From: Plazaster borealis
Lineage: Eukaryota; Echinodermata; Asteroidea; Forcipulatida; Labidiasteridae
Assembly: GCA_021014325.1 (NCBI GenBank)
Contig: CM037462.1
Span: forward strand, 17,938,135 to 18,002,134
DNA length: 64,000 nt
Direction: 5' to 3'
Positions 47,340-58,100 of this stretch are shown here, in pieces (position 1 is the first letter of the stretch; each line of letters opens with the position of its first letter). The notes beneath the pieces are model-generated. The model searched no databases, had not been told where the DNA came from, and was given only the letters and a program-made list of their open reading frames with translations. A program made the position numbers and the translations under genes.

Positions 47340-47421
47340 TTTTATATGTCACGCGTTGGAAATGGATTTGTGACGTGATTGGTTGGGTGAAACATCACGT
47401 GACCCCCATTATTGTCACGTG
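47340..47421 (-). promoter_or_regulatory. Candidate promoter of the secreted cysteine-rich gene
   Basis: On the minus strand TATAAAA (47346-47340) lies about 170 nt upstream of the signal-peptide ATG at 47169, which would leave a 5' UTR of roughly 140 nt. Just upstream are two CACGTG E-boxes at 47396-47401 and 47416-47421, the first as TCACGTGACC (a CLEAR/USF-like context), and an inverted CCAAT (ATTGG) near 47379. The layout is typical of a TATA-type inducible gene; use is not shown. Confidence 0.45.
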
Positions 47422-49395
47422 AACGGTTCAATGTACACCGCCCACACGCGGTTATTTTGTTCATACTGTACCCGCAGGATACTTGTTTATTTGGTGACGA
47501 TGAAGATGTTGTTTATTTGCAAATATTTTTCAATTTCGCCATCGGCTCTGGCGATTTTTTTGACGCACCTAACATCCCTAGTGTTTGATTTTGAGTTCTG
47601 GGGCTCTTCGGTTTCAGTGACTGTGTTGGCTGTTTGTTGTTGTTTTTTCCTTGGGACAGAACTTGCAATACTACGATCTTGTCATCGTCGGTGCTTGTCG
47701 TTGTCGTCTGCCATCGTCGCCTGTTTCCCTATTGTTGTCCAGTCCGAGCCCCCACCAGTTCAACGAACTGGATCCTCCTTTTGACAACATCGAAATTCGA
47801 CGTCTGTTTGGTTAGAAACCAAAATTAACCATAAACATGGATATTTGATTTGGTTGTTTTTTAATATTAAACTTTAATAACAGAAATTGCCCCAAATAAG
47901 CTCTCGTTTTAGGTTACCAAAGCCGATGCTTTCGGTTTCATCCAGTGACAAACCTCAGAAGTGATATTTATTAATACACATTCGTCGTACTGTTCTCTTC
48001 TCCAAGTGGAATAACCGTCAGTTACAATGACTTCGTCAGACTTTTAACCCGGTTTTGTTTTATAGACAATAAATCATGAAAGAGACCAAAGGTTGAGAAG
48101 TGGAGTAACAATTTTTCCTCAAATATGTAGACGTTAAAAAATAATTTAACATAGTTTAACACCACTACAAAAGCGAATGACCATTTTGAGTTTATATTTT
48201 TTATAATGTGTAGTACCTTAACATTAATTAAACTGATAACTCGGGGGGGGGGCTGTCATATAATTTCCAGAATTCGGGAGCAATATCTACCGCAAGTTCT
48301 CCACTCATGTGATGCATGACGTCATAGTCTGCGGTACCTAAACCCAATGGAGTCTGAAGCGGATGTTGGGACCTGGCAAGAACCTCTAGTCTTAAATCAA
48401 GTCTGTATTGTTGTAGCCCAGACACCCTGTTGTCCCGACATGGATTCTCCAGAGACAAGAACTTTCTAATTCCTTTCAGCGAAAGGAAACCGCATGGGTA
48501 GAATTATTACAGGTGTCATGATGAATTGCAGACATTGGCTAGTCTAGAGGTAAGATCCACGCAACGGTTACTGACCACGGTTCACTAACACATGATTTCT
48601 TCTTCGCAGGGGCAACCACGTCATCTTGTAAAGCAAAAGTGAGTTTTGTCACAGATTTATTTGACTCAACAGACCGAGTTTGATATGTATCTTTAATCCG
48701 CAGTCTGAAGTTCCAGGAACATTTCATTTATTGAACTCACGGGGACCGAAGCACCGCGCAGCGGGTAGACGATTTCCCAGTGGAGTTGGGATCCAATGAT
48801 CCCCACAAATTATCACCCAAGTCTCTCCTTAAAAGTCATGTTTTCCCACTTCTATATTTAGCACGACGAATGGCGATTTCTTCGAATGGAATTATATGGA
48901 TTTATTAATAAATAATCAAGTTTCATCGTTGACTCTTCCGGTTGGACGGTGTTTTAACAACAAACAATTACCTCGTGGGTGGAAATAATGCACGGGAAAT
49001 GAATTACCTTTTGACCATGAAGATGGGCGTGTTTGTTATTGCAGTTGTCAACTTGCTGTTAGACTGGAGTATAAACGTCTTAGATAGGCTACTGGCTTGA
49101 TTGAAACTTAATGTGTGAACCTCCTGCCTCCAAGGAAAACAATAAGATGTGACACCCAAACCATGGTGGTTTTTTTTATAAAGATATAGTCCTACTACTC
49201 ATTTAGCCTAATTCATTGTGTTACTGTTTATACACGGTAGCAAAGAGATGATTTAGATTTGTTTTATTTATAATGGAAATTTAAAATAAAACCACCTAAA
49301 AATCAGTCAATATCAATAACGTTGTCAACATTATCCCAATGGAAACGCAACCTATCTTTGAGAAAATTAGGCCATCAACAGTACTTTGTTTTAAC
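47422..49395. other. Intergenic region upstream of the cysteine-rich gene
   Basis: No gene is supported. An open frame at 47383-47784 (plus) is hydrophobic and Cys-rich but has no recognisable domain and overlaps the minus-strand promoter. Confidence 0.4.
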
Positions 49396-49617
49396 CAGGG
49401 GCGGATCCAGGATTTTCCAAACGGGGGGGCGTGAACATATACCAAGCAGCAAAATGATAAATGAAGTTTGTTGCGCCTGCGTAACACAAAGCTTCCCCAT
49501 TTCTCCCTCCCCTTCTCTCTCTCTCCCTCTTTTTTTCTTTTCTCCCTCTTTTTTTTTTTTTTTTTATATGAAAAAGGGGGGCGTGCGCCCCCCACGCCCC
49601 CCCTGGATCCGCGCCTG
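49396..49617. mobile_element. hAT-like MITE
   Basis: Ends CAGGGGCGGATCCAGG and CCCTGGATCCGCGCCTG are inverted; this terminal sequence is widespread among animal hAT-type MITEs. Contains pyrimidine-rich tract CTCTCTCTCCC and poly-T. Confidence 0.75.
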
Positions 49618-49639
49618 TTAACAGTGGGACAATCTTGCT

Positions 49640-50040
49640 TTAAAGGGATTGTATACGTTTGGTAACCCACTGTTTGTTTCAATCCTACAATAGTTGTAGA
49701 AAATTATACACCATAATTACTAACCTGTGAAAATTTAATTTCAAAAGTGGTAGCGTTTTTGAGATATTGCCGAAAATCTGGAGCGGTTATGTCCACGCAT
49801 CCAGAAAATAATAATCTGCAATTGGAATACACAATATGAGAAACGTTACTGCAGTAACGCTTCTCAGATTCAAATTTTTGGGGATAAAAAGACATATCTT
49901 TTTCCATACCCGCAGTACTTCGAAGTGAAAAGTTTCTCAAAATGCATTATACTCTCCAAAGCTGATTGTACTTCTTACCAAGTAAGTTTTGATTGCCATT
50001 TATATTCAGAGTCATTACCAAACGTATACAGACCCTTTAA
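49640..50040 (-). mobile_element. MITE family B, intact
   Basis: TTAA at both ends; inverted ends AAGGGATTGTATACGTTTGG and CCAAACGTATACAGACCCTT. The central AGAAACGTTACTGCAGTAACG...TTCTC palindrome is conserved. Confidence 0.85.
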
Positions 50041-50200
50041 GATATCGCCCTCGCCTTCACCATTAAGAACAAAACGAGGGCTTACGACCGAGTGAATGTC
50101 TGCTTAAACCGCCCCCTTCAAGATCGAACTGATGCACCAGTAACGGATCCGGAAGAAGGCGGATTTAACTATAGTGTGAATGTCCGCAACGAGTACATGG

Positions 50201-50226
50201 TTAATGTATCATCGTTGTCTTCTTAA
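50201..50226. repeat. 26-bp TTAA-bounded direct repeat, left copy
   Basis: Starts TTAATGTATCATCGTTGTCT and ends TCTTAA; identical to 50586-50611. Confidence 0.9.
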
Positions 50227-50589
50227 AGGCACTGAACACGTTTGGAAATTGTCAAAAACCAGTATTCTCACTTGGTGTATCCCAACATATGCATAAAATA
50301 AAAAGCCTGTGAAAATTTGGGCTCAATTGGTCATTGAAGTTGCAAGAAAATGATGAAAGAAAAAACACCCTTGTTGTACAAATTTGTGTGCTTTCAGATA
50401 GGAATAAAAACTTCTTGCGAGAAGTCTTTTATTATTTTAGTGAGAAATTACCTCTTTCTCAAAAGCTACGTTACTTCAGAGGGAGTCGTTTCTCACAATG
50501 TTTTATACTATCATTCAACAGCTCTCCGTTGCTCGTTACCAAGTCAGTTTTTATACTAATATATATTTTGAGTATGTACAGGCCTTTAA
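50223..50589 (-). mobile_element. MITE family A, between identical 26-bp repeats
   Basis: Starts AAGGCACTGAACACGTTTGG and ends CAGGCCTTTAA. The palindrome is mutated. It differs from its neighbour at 50608 by roughly a tenth of positions, so the pair are separate insertions. Confidence 0.85.
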
Positions 50590-50611
50590 TGTATCATCGT
50601 TGTCTTCTTAA
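50586..50611. repeat. 26-bp TTAA-bounded direct repeat, right copy
   Basis: Identical to 50201-50226; its last TTAA is the first TTAA of the next MITE. Confidence 0.9.
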
Positions 50612-50987
50612 AGGCATCGTACACGTTTGGTAATTGCCAAAGACCAGTGTTCTCATTTGGTGTAACCCAACATAATATTATGCATAAAATAACAAGCCTG
50701 TGAAAATTTGGGCTCAATTGATCATCGAAGTTGCAAGAAAATTATGAAAGAAAAAACACCCTTTTTGTACAAATTTGTGTGCTTTCAGATAGGAATAAAA
50801 ACTTCTTGCAAGAAGTTTTTATTATTTTAGTGAGAAATTACCTCTTTCTCAAAAACTACGTTACTTCAGAGGGAGTCGTTTCCTACAATGTTTTATACTA
50901 TCAACAGCTCTCCGTTGCTTGTTACCAAGTAAGTTTTTATGCTAATATTTGTTTTGAGTCATTACCAAACGTGTACGATACCTTTAA
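50608..50987 (-). mobile_element. MITE family A, second in tandem
   Basis: TTAA both ends, ends AAGGCATCGTACACGTTTGG and CCAAACGTGTACGATACCTT, perfect central palindrome. Confidence 0.85.
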
Positions 50988-51789
50988 AGATAAAGTACTG
51001 AGTTGAGGGACAACAAGTTTTCATGCTAATGGATTGTACCATTTGCCAGCCTTTAACCAAAATGTGTTTTCTTTTTAAACTAGATATCACCATGGAACAG
51101 TCACTGAACTCTTCGATTGTCCATTGACCCCTTTCACTCCCGGTTGCGGGTTGTTTATCATTTCGAAAATGGATCATTCTTTACCAAGGAAATACTGTGA
51201 CAAATTGAGCACAATATTCGGGCGACAAAATGATTCTTCTTGTTTTTACTCTACTCCAGTGAAATAAATGTGATTTTGTTTAAAATGAAATACCATGGTG
51301 CATTCTTACTTTAAACATTGGTGAGAGGCTTGTGTTGATAAAACAAAATCCAACTTCCGACAAGCTTCGATGAAAACAAGAATTCGCTTTCAGCATAACA
51401 CAAACCCTGTTGTGTTTTCGTAGCCGTTTAACCACGAAAGATAGATCTAAGCGTTCACTAAAACCCTGAATAATTTCACTTTGCTTGAACCGAGCCTCTT
51501 GAATACTACCGTGAGTAATGTAATATATGGCACTGAAGGATGCTGACCACTCTACAAAGAAAACACTGGAAATGCCACCCACGAAATAAATGCGTGTTTA
51601 TCTTCGTAAATTCGCGTTTTCTGCTCGAGAGGAAAATATTGTTCATTGGGTTGAATTTCAAACACGTGTTATCCACTGGGTGAATGAAAGACCGCGGAGT
51701 CCGGTCTGAGGAAGGAGGGTAGGCCTACTGTGACGCATCATCTATACAGCCGGCCGTCATCATGCCAACTGTATTGACAGTCGTATAGG

Positions 51790-52025
51790 GTTACACTCAA
51801 AAACACTTCCGGGTCAGGATTGACCTGGGAGTCCGGGTCATAGGGGTCAGTGACCTATTTCTGGGCTGACCCGGAAACTGGTTAAAATGTTTTGATTTTA
51901 GCTTGAATTCTGCATCAGTTTGACCAAATTCTGGGTCATTTGATGCAGATTCCGGGTCCCACTTTATCCAGAAATTGGTCAGGCCCCTTACCGGGTCGAT
52001 TCTGACCCGCGTGTATGGGGTGTAG
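51790..52025. mobile_element. GGGTCA-rich element, copy 2
   Basis: CCGGGTCAGGATTGACCTGG, TTCTGGGTCATTTGATGCAG and GTCGATTCTGACCCGCGTGT match the 22.1-22.56 kb element. Confidence 0.55.
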
Positions 52026-52177
52026 GGGTGTTTACTAGATTGAAACGCACTAACAGTTCAAAATAACGTATCAATTGCCTTTAATTATTTTATTATTCAT
52101 TTCGGAAATTCAAACCCACATTCTACAATATTAGCGACCATGTGTTATGGGTCATTATTAACGAAAATCCCAGCGAA

Positions 52178-52252
52178 CTTGAATCTTCGCTTCTGATTGG
52201 TTAACGGCCGTGAGACCTAGACCACCGTTTACCAATCAGAAGCGAGGATTCT
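52178..52252. repeat. Inverted repeat with two facing CCAAT boxes
   Basis: AATCTTCGCTTCTGATTGGT pairs with ACCAATCAGAAGCGAGGATT. Loop of about 30 nt. Confidence 0.7.
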
Positions 52253-52392
52253 AGTTTGTTGCTGCTGACTGAAGGGAAACGAGCGCTTTCACAGTGTACA
52301 TTGAAACATTATCTTTGTATATACGACTTTTGATGCTGATCCGACAAAAGTGCAATGTCTTAATAATGAGTAGTTCACTGGGAGATAAGCCC

Positions 52393-52475
52393 ACACTCTA
52401 AAAAGAAAAAAAACCGGGTAATATTGACCCGTGATTCCGGGTCACATTGGCCTGACCAATTTCCAGGTCAATATG
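52393..52475. mobile_element. GGGTCA-rich fragment
   Basis: CCGGGTAATATTGACCCGTG, TTCCGGGTCACATTGG. Confidence 0.45.
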
Positions 52476-52634
52476 AGAAAAGGAAAATTAAATCCTTTTC
52501 GCTGAAAACATCGTTTCTGTGCGTGAATCATTTTCTGTCACATGGAATGTCATATTACCCCACAAAATGATGCTTAGATGGCAGGCTTTTTAATTATTGC
52601 CGGCCCAGAAGTGCTAAAAATGATCTTAAACAAC

Positions 52635-52982
52635 TTAATAAAGGAACGTTACAGGTAATTAACATTTTCTTTATGATCACAGATTTACATAAAACTTACA
52701 CGGTCTAATGATGATGATAGTAGAAAACATCCCTAGAAATATTTCTGTCTGAAATGCCATATTTGATGAGAAATAAATAAAACTAATTCCCGATTGGAGT
52801 TTATCGCTCATGAGCGTTTTATTCCTGCATTGTATAACACATGCAAATGTGTAATCGGTTTTTAACTATTTTCTCGTGACCCAGATGGACGATCGATCTC
52901 AAACTTCTACATGTTTGTCAGTTTTTTGTATATTGTGCTTACACTGCCAGTTAGCAAAAACCAATTCTGTAATGTTCCTTTA
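52635..52982 (+). mobile_element. MITE family E, copy 2
   Basis: Near-identical to 3235-3608 across ACACGGTCTAATGATGATGA and TTTATCGCTCATGAGCGTTT; ends in TTAA at 52979-52982. Confidence 0.8.
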
Positions 52983-55031
52983 AATGCGGAGGGAACTGAA
53001 GTTACTCCGACCATCGACTCCGAGGCTATGCTCACTAGATAGGACGCGTAATGATTGCCATGAAGTTCAAGAACGAAGCGGTTTCCAAAGACAGCGCCTT
53101 TTGAACGAGGGGTCGCTCAACATTTTGCACGCATCCGGTGAGAGGTTGTGTGTGGAACTGGTTGTCTGGTTTTGACCTCTATTCGCGAGTCATTCATAAA
53201 CCGTGCGACAGCGCCTTGTTTAGGGCATGGTTAATGTTGATGTCATTCGGGCCGAAACCAGACTAAGCTGTTTCACACGGCGGTCGATCGAGTCGACTGT
53301 TGTTTTTGTTTATTATCTGGAACTCAAGTGGATTGTTTGTTATGGATGTGAGTTGGCTGGCTCTTTTATTAGTGTGCAAGTATTCTCCCTATTTATTAGT
53401 TTCCTGTAATTTTTTATGACAAGATTGCAGGATATTTGTGGGGAATTCAAACATTTTTGATCAAACTTTGTTGGTTTCCTAAGGTTTGTTATCATTTCTT
53501 CGAAACAACAAATGTTTTTGTTCACTGTTTTTTTCCCAGACGTAAATACATGTACGTATTCATGACTAGCTAGTGTAGGTAGTGTGTATTGAGTTTGACA
53601 TGATCGACTGTTGTTGCACTGCCACTGGTCCTTGCTCTGACCATGGTTGTTGCAACATTGTTTCTTTTACTTTAGAGAAGGGCCCCTTTTCTCTATGGTT
53701 CAACCAATGGAACCCAATCAATTCCTCAAGTCGGAATACTGTGTGAGGATTCTTGATTTGAGTTGGGATTTATAAAATACGTAGACATAGACTTTTCTAA
53801 AGCTAAATAAAACACCTTTTTTTCTTGTTGTTCACTTTAGTTTTATTGGTGAGACTTGATAGACATGTACCCATTTTCATTAACTTTGAATTTGATGAAA
53901 ATTCTTGAAATATCGTGATTATGCCCAATTTTCATATTCCAATCAACAACAAAATTTTTTTTTAAGGAATTGTCTTTGTTTTTGTTAAATAACCTTAAAA
54001 AGGTGTCCAAAAATGAAGGTGGTCATATGTAATTACTTCTTGAGATATGCACTTTTGAAAACGTGAGTTTGTTAATTGTATTCATGGAGGTAGGTTTATT
54101 CTTCATATCACAACCGTAGGTTGACACCGGTAATTAGGCATTATTTGCATATTTAACAAACAGCAATAAATAATACAGAAAGTAGTAAATTTAGTTTTCT
54201 TTTGATTTTTAATTCACTATTACTTTGATTTTAAATAAATGCAGGACTTTAAATTTAATACACATTTTCCCCCATAAACTTTTGTATTTTTATGACAATT
54301 TTTGACTATGCGATTATGTATAATTTGAATATTTTAAATATAACAACAAATCATTTGAAGGAAATTGTTTTTGTTTGTTTTAGTTATCATAAAGTTATCT
54401 TGCTTTGCTATTCCTGGTAAAAAAGAGGGTGGTCAGACATTAACTTTTTGAGATGCCAGTTTGAAAACCTGATAATGATATTATTCACTGTTTATTCCTA
54501 TGATTATCTCTTGAGACTGGTAATTAAGACTCATTTGCATTTTCCAAAAATAACAATACATTAATATTAATAGAAAGTATATTGACCTTTCTGTGTTAAA
54601 TAGCCGTAAAGGTACATTGCTTTTTCATTCCTTGTCCAAAAATGAAGGTGGTCAGATATTTGCTTTTTGAGATGTGTGATACGCACTTTTTTGTTTGTTG
54701 TTTATGTACACAAAAAAGGTCAATACTTAGGTATACTTTGATAATTCCCACAGGACTTTTAATCATTATTTGAGCTCTGTTATTCAAAATCTAAACAATG
54801 AAATTGTTTGCAGGCTTCAATTTTCCTAAAACCTTTTGCAAGGAACAAATATATGTGAAGTTCGGTGTGACTTGAAAGCTTTGTTTCTTAATTATGACTT
54901 TAATCATTTTGTAAAATTGCTTTGTTTGTACTTGAACTTGAACTAAATTCGTCATAACTCGGGAACCATTTGACCATTTTTTTTCAAACTACCACCAACC
55001 AATTACATTCAATGTTTCTTTTTTATTTTAG
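52983..55031 (+). other. Upstream region of CLCC1
   Basis: 52990-53220 is the least AT-rich part and may hold the CLCC1 promoter or a 5' UTR exon. From 53990 to 54700 three imperfect direct repeats carry AATGAAGGTGGTCA...TTTTGAGAT, each followed by GGTAATTA and ATTTGCAT. No coding frame. Confidence 0.4.
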
Positions 55032-55111
55032 CCACATTGCAAAGTAAAATAACAAAGATTCATTTTTACCCTGGCTTCCCTAGGTTTCTTGCAAATGAAC
55101 GGAAGTTCATC

Positions 55112-58100
55112 ATGCTGAAATTCCTTGGCTTTTTACTCCTGGTTGGTGTGGCAACCGCACCAGTCCTTGGAGATGAAGGCACTGCCTTCTGGTCTGAGAG
55201 CGAGGAGGGTGGAGATCTTGAAGACGACGCTCTTCAGAAAGAATTTCCAAACAGGGCTGACACAATGGAAGATGAGTTCATCGATCCGGGTGACCTGTTC
55301 AACTATGACCCTGTTACCAGGACGATGATGAACAGAAAGGAGAAGAAAGATGTTATTGATATGGTAATTGTTCACATTTTTCCACAGCCTCTCCCCCATC
55401 CAAAAGATATTATTTTAACAATATAACAACTAGCTTTATGAATCAAACTGGCCTTGCAATTATTTGCTTCCTGTCTTAAGGTCTCTGCTCTAGAATCAGT
55501 AACCGTGGGTTCGTTTCCTTCCCAAAGATGCTCTTAAATTTTTCATCGCAACACTGTAATACGCTAATTCATACTCATAAATAAGTTTCATTTCCATTAT
55601 GTGTGATTTGCTTGAAATTTACATATTCTTCAACACTATAATTAGGATTTGGAACTTTGCAAACTTAATCGGAGATCCCAGCAGGGTTTCCCTTGAAGAC
55701 GATCAGAGCACACTGATCGACAGGTCCGAGGTCATGTACCCCACCACTTCTTCTGAGAACCACCACAACTCGTACAGAGATTATTTTCATGTACATGGTG
55801 TAATCGCAAACCTTACTAGAAAACTATAATTGGAGTCCACTGTTTATGTCAAGGACAAGTAATGATGTGTTGTGGCTGAGCGGTTACATGTAAGATCACC
55901 GGACTTGAGCCCTGGTGTTTTTCGAGTCCCGGTCTTGACACTTGTACCCTTGTGCAAGATAATTTACCATTGCTTTGTCCTTCGGATGTGACATTAAGCT
56001 GTAGGTCCCATGTACTAGGGTTGGTAGTGCACGTAAAAGAACCCAGAACACTTATCGTGGAAGAGTAGGTGTTAACCCCGGTTCTGGTTCACATAGCAAG
56101 CACCTGTGTTTACAGGTTTCCTCAGGCTTTCAGCTACAGTGATTAAGTTCACTTATGAGGCATCCTTGGTTTCATGACCAGAAAAATAATGATAACAACA
56201 AAACAATGTCAATTCCCTTGCCTTGCCTACTTTCATCTGATACATCATGTAGGATCGGAATCCTAACTCACTGGATAAAATTACTCCACTTGCAGCTTTT
56301 ATCAAATCACAAAGTAACAGGATTTATTCTTCTCCCCTCTCCCACTTTGACTTATAGACTTTATTGGAGGAATGTCGGATGGAACTTGGCCAATGTCGCC
56401 ACAATCTGGTGGATTTTCACGAGAAGTCCTTACTAAATGCCATGTATGATAAACACAAGGCAAATGATGTAAGCTTTACACACTTGCTTTTTTAAATACG
56501 CATGATAGTGGCAGATGATGTGACCTTTGACTTTACTTGTTTATAAAAATTTAGATTGGCAAGAGCTGTATTGACATTATAAATTTTGTTCATAATTGTC
56601 TTACCGCCGAATTTTGTGATGGCGATTTATCACCATTCTTCGCTTACAGGCAGGAGGGCAAGCTGCGCTAGCTGTGTAAGCGAAAAATGTGTAATAACGT
56701 GGAGTACACACACGCACAAGCAAAAATTCCCTGCTAACCTGTGAAAGGATTTTCTATTGGTAGCGCCTTTTGTAAAATGAAAACAGCCTTGCCTCTTTAA
56801 AAGATGAAATTCCAAGCTTGGTAAAAGCAAACTGGACTTGCCGTGGTCCCAGAACAGAGAACCAATAGAGGATGCTTTAATGTAAAACAAGAGTCACAGC
56901 ACCTGTACCGTTGACCAAGTCTAATTGTTCTACCGCGTTAATAAATTGTGAATTTTTATTGGTCGAGAACCAATCATGTGATGTGATACAAAGACGCATA
57001 TAACATGGTTCAGAGGGGAACATGAATGACGTATCGCACGGGGTACATTACCTTGATCATGCCCACCGTTGGTCATTTCCAGTGCCTTGTACTATAATTA
57101 GAAATAGCCCCGGGTTCCAGGTTGTAATTATGCTGGTACTATGTAAATTGGTTTACACTCCTGTAGGATGTGCCGTAGGGAAAAGTGAAGCAATATTTCT
57201 GTCATCGACCGTACCACCATTGCTTATAATTGTTCGCTAATGTGCGTCTGCTTTTTAAACTGTGCCAGTTTCGTCGTAATTAAGTAGATTACAACAGATC
57301 ACCTCCAAAGATATAACAAAACAATTGTTGCACGCTCTATGATGGGGTCCATCGGTTTTGTCTGGTCCTTGCTCTATGGTGAATTGCCCCCTGATGAGGG
57401 TGTCCAAAACACCCAAAGGACCCCATCACAGCCTGCAACAATTGTACACTGTATCATTCATCCAAAATAACTCACTACTGCACTGCTTGGTGTTGTATCC
57501 TTCTCTGGTGAAGGGAAATGTTCTTCCAATGCTTGCAAGTAACAGAACAGATACTGTTTTTCTCTTGGCCATGTTTCATAAATTTGCCCATTGGCCAATG
57601 GAGCTTCTTTGAGTGTAGCTCTTTCAGTTAGGCAAACCTCCTTTGTATTGGGCATCTCTATGTAGATCAAAAAGTTTCCATGTGAAAAAGGCAAGGGCAA
57701 GGTGTCAAGGGTCAATGAGACATAGTTGCCCCTATGCTTTCAACTATTGACTCCTTGCACACGGCTACGGTCTGCCCCACTCGCCATTTTGGGAGTCAAA
57801 TTGCACTAAACAATATGTTAAGCATGTAAATCCCATGTGGACTAAAATGTACACTACACTGTATTATACACTACATTGACTCCCAAAATGGCACAACTAA
57901 GATTACTGTGATGATGATGCATTTGGTGCTTGATATGTGGCGTGGTGTAAACCCCCACTACCCTCCTATTGTGTCTTTATTTTGTTCTGGGAATCTCAGG
58001 AATTCTTTACAGAATTTTAGGGTGGGTACTTCTGTTCAAGAGGAAAAGAGTGTGTTAAAGTATGGGATGGGGGGGCACCCTCTGCCACATCAGGCATGGT

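Noticed and set aside
47383..47784. 133-codon hydrophobic plus-strand frame
   Set aside because: No domain, composition driven by TTT/TTG runs, and it overlaps the likely promoter of the minus-strand gene.
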